Below, one piece after another: positions 5,973 through 7,275 of a stretch of DNA of 7,275 nucleotides; position 1 is the stretch's first letter; every line of letters starts with the position of its first letter. Origin of the DNA: Actinomycetota bacterium (GTDB lineage: Bacteria > Actinomycetota > Actinomycetes > Mycobacteriales > Mycobacteriaceae); NCBI GenBank assembly GCA_005787665.1, contig SYAB01000253.1, forward strand, positions 1-7,275. The letters are read 5' to 3'. A program made the position numbers and the translations under genes. The notes under the pieces are model-generated. The model had not been told where the DNA came from. It worked only from the letters and a program-made list of their open reading frames with translations, and did not search any database.

Positions 5973-5978
5973 TAACAT
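5973..5978 (+). promoter_or_regulatory. Candidate -10 element giving a leaderless regulator mRNA
   Basis: TAACAT fits TANNNT and ends 6 nt before the ATG at 5985, so transcription would begin at or next to the A of the start codon. No Shine-Dalgarno sequence precedes the ATG, which supports leaderless translation, common in mycobacteria. No clear -35 is seen. Confidence 0.55.
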
Positions 5979-5984
5979 CGCCCA

Positions 5985-6377
5985 ATGGCGATCCCTGTGG
6001 TGTCCGATGCGGTGACAAAAGTCGAGTTGGCCCCGGCGGCGGCGTTGTTCCGGTCGCTGGGTGATCCCACCCGGCTGGCGATCCTGCGCCGCCTGGCCAC
6101 CGGAGAGGCCCGGGTCGGCGAGCTCGTCGAGGAAGTCGGGCTGGCCCAGTCCACGGTGTCCAAGCACCTGGCCTGCCTCAAAGAGTGCGGCCTGGTCGAC
6201 TTCGAGCCGGTGGGCCGGGCGTCGGTGTTCCGCCTGTCCCAGCCCGCCCTGATCGACCTGCTGGCCGCCGCCGAGACGGTACTGCAGGCAGGCGGGCAGG
6301 CCGTGGCTTTGTGCCCGTCCTACGGCATCGACAGCCGCACAGAGGTGGGCTTGGAGGGGAACAACCCCGGTGAGTGA
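5985..6377 (+). CDS. cmtR: ArsR/SmtB-family metal-sensing repressor, CmtR-like
   Basis: The 130-residue cytoplasmic winged-helix regulator has the ArsR core at about 18-100: FRSLGDPTRLAILRRL, the recognition helix region QSTVSKHLACLKECGLV, and the wing VGRASVFRL. Cys64 and Cys68 in the HLACLKEC segment plus Cys110 near the C-terminus reproduce the cysteine pattern of M. tuberculosis CmtR, which binds Cd(II)/Pb(II) (Cys57, Cys61, Cys102) and releases DNA. It probably represses itself and the ATPase gene, which overlaps it by 8 nt, and perhaps the divergent SHOCT-cupredoxin pair. The family is certain; the exact metal and the orthology are inferred. Confidence 0.88.
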   Translation: MAIPVVSDAVTKVELAPAAALFRSLGDPTRLAILRRLATGEARVGELVEEVGLAQSTVSKHLACLKECGLVDFEPVGRASVFRLSQPALIDLLAAAETVLQAGGQAVALCPSYGIDSRTEVGLEGNNPGE

Positions 6378-7275
6378 GGCGTGCGGTTGCGGCAGCGAGG
6401 GCGATCCCGCACAGGAGCCTGATCGTGAGCCCGGGGGCCTGTGGCAGGTCCGCGAGTTTCGGTTCGCCGCACTCTCGGGTGTGTTCCTTGCTGCTGCTCT
6501 GATCGCCAGCTGGGCCGGGGCGGGGCGCCCGATGGTGCTCACCCTGGAAGGAATCGCCCTGGCCGCCGGGGCCTACACCTTTGTTCCCTCCACACTGCGG
6601 CGGCTGGCCAAGGGCAAGATCGGGGTCGGCACGCTGATGACCATCGCCGCCGTTGGCGCGACGATCCTCGGAGAGGTCGGCGAGGCGGCCATGCTGGCGT
6701 TCCTGTTCTCCATCAGCGAGGGCCTCGAGGAATACTCCCTGGCCCGTACCCGCCGCGGACTGCGCGCCCTGCTCTCCCTGGTCCCCGACCGGGCGACCGT
6801 CCTGCGCGACGGCGCCGAGATCGACGTGGCGCCAACCGAATTGAAGGTCGGCGACCGCATGCTGGTCCGCCCCGGTGAGCGGATCGCCACCGACGGCATC
6901 GTCCGCCACGGCCACACCGCGCTGGACACCTCCGCGATCACCGGCGAGTCGGTCCCGGTCGAAACCGGGCCCGGGGACGAGGTCTTCGCCGGGTCGATCA
7001 ACGGCACCGGAGCGTTGGAGGTCGAGGTCACCACGACCTCCGAGGACAACTCACTGGCCCGCATCGTGCGGATCGTGGAAGCAGAACAGTCCCGCAAGGG
7101 AACCTCCCAACGACTCGCCGACCGCATCGCCCGACCGCTGGTTCCGGCCATCCTGGTCGCCGGCCTGCTCATCGCCGTGATCGGAAGCCTGCTGGGTGAC
7201 CCGCCCACCTGGATCGAACGGGCACTGGTGGTGCTGGTGGCGGCCTCGCCGTGCGCGCTGGCGATCTCAGTGCCC
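6370..7275 (+). CDS. ctpG: CtpG-like P1B-type metal-transporting ATPase, N-terminal part (cut by window end)
   Basis: The first 302 residues of a heavy-metal P-type ATPase that pumps metal out using ATP. Visible are a short N-terminal tail with a CXC pair (Cys5, Cys7), membrane helices at about 33-50, 55-73, 86-104 and 105-120, the actuator domain with TGES at 191-194 and PGERIATDG at 168-176, and two more helices at about 257-275 and 283-301. The metal-site motif in the last is SPC (293-295), where classic Cu/Zn/Cd pumps have CPC. The sequence closely resembles M. tuberculosis CtpG from memory (LWQV, RRGLRALLSLVPDRATVLRDG, WIERALVVLVAASPCALAI), but lacks the ~100-residue N-terminal region of that protein. 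The DKTG phosphorylation site lies beyond the window. The GTG start has GGAGGGG (6354-6360) 9 nt upstream and overlaps the regulator gene by 8 nt. Confidence 0.92.
   Translation, partial: MSEACGCGSEGDPAQEPDREPGGLWQVREFRFAALSGVFLAAALIASWAGAGRPMVLTLEGIALAAGAYTFVPSTLRRLAKGKIGVGTLMTIAAVGATILGEVGEAAMLAFLFSISEGLEEYSLARTRRGLRALLSLVPDRATVLRDGAEIDVAPTELKVGDRMLVRPGERIATDGIVRHGHTALDTSAITGESVPVETGPGDEVFAGSINGTGALEVEVTTTSEDNSLARIVRIVEAEQSRKGTSQRLADRIARPLVPAILVAGLLIAVIGSLLGDPPTWIERALVVLVAASPCALAISVP

Overview
The window is high-GC actinobacterial DNA, most likely from a mycobacterium or close relative. This is inferred from a DUF3349-type remnant, two IdeR/DtxR-like iron boxes, a probable leaderless regulator gene, and a P-type ATPase that resembles mycobacterial CtpG as I remember it. 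No database search was possible. From about 930 onward the content is metal handling; the first 930 bases are decayed, gene-poor sequence.

Layout. (1) Positions 1-930 hold no convincing intact gene. They contain a cluster of inverted terminal-type repeats (363-514) that look like facing ends of IS21-type elements without transposase genes, an imperfect hairpin (547-581), and the C-terminal fragment of a DUF3349 protein on the minus strand (690-815). (2) Positions 935-4715 are an iron-uptake operon on the plus strand. Two tandem IdeR-like boxes overlap a candidate -10 element, followed by efeU (FTR1-type iron permease), efeO (lipoprotein with cupredoxin and M75 domains), efeB (Tat-exported DyP-type haem peroxidase) and a small YnfA/UPF0060 membrane protein. 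efeU/efeO overlap by 4 nt, efeO/efeB by 20 nt, and the YnfA gene follows 27 nt after efeB. (3) Positions 4716-4882 form a convergent gap. (4) On the minus strand (5889-4883) are a His/Met-rich SHOCT membrane protein and, overlapping it by 4 nt, an exported type-1 copper cupredoxin carrying a Met/Gly repeat insertion. (5) A roughly 100-bp divergent control region contains two inverted repeats and a candidate leaderless promoter. (6) On the plus strand from 5985 are an ArsR/SmtB regulator with the CmtR-type cysteine pattern and a CtpG-like P1B-type ATPase that runs off the window end.

How it fits together. The left operon should oxidise and import iron across the envelope when iron is scarce (EfeO binds, EfeB oxidises or uses haem, EfeU transports), with IdeR as probable repressor. 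The right half looks like a soft-metal defence module: the ArsR protein senses a thiophilic metal (Cd/Pb by analogy with CmtR), the ATPase exports it, and the divergent pair places a copper-site protein and a His/Met-rich membrane protein at the envelope. The most novel-looking items are the 45-bp Met-rich repeat inside the cupredoxin, the SHOCT-cupredoxin pair sharing a control region with cmtR-ctpG, and the YnfA protein attached to efeUOB.
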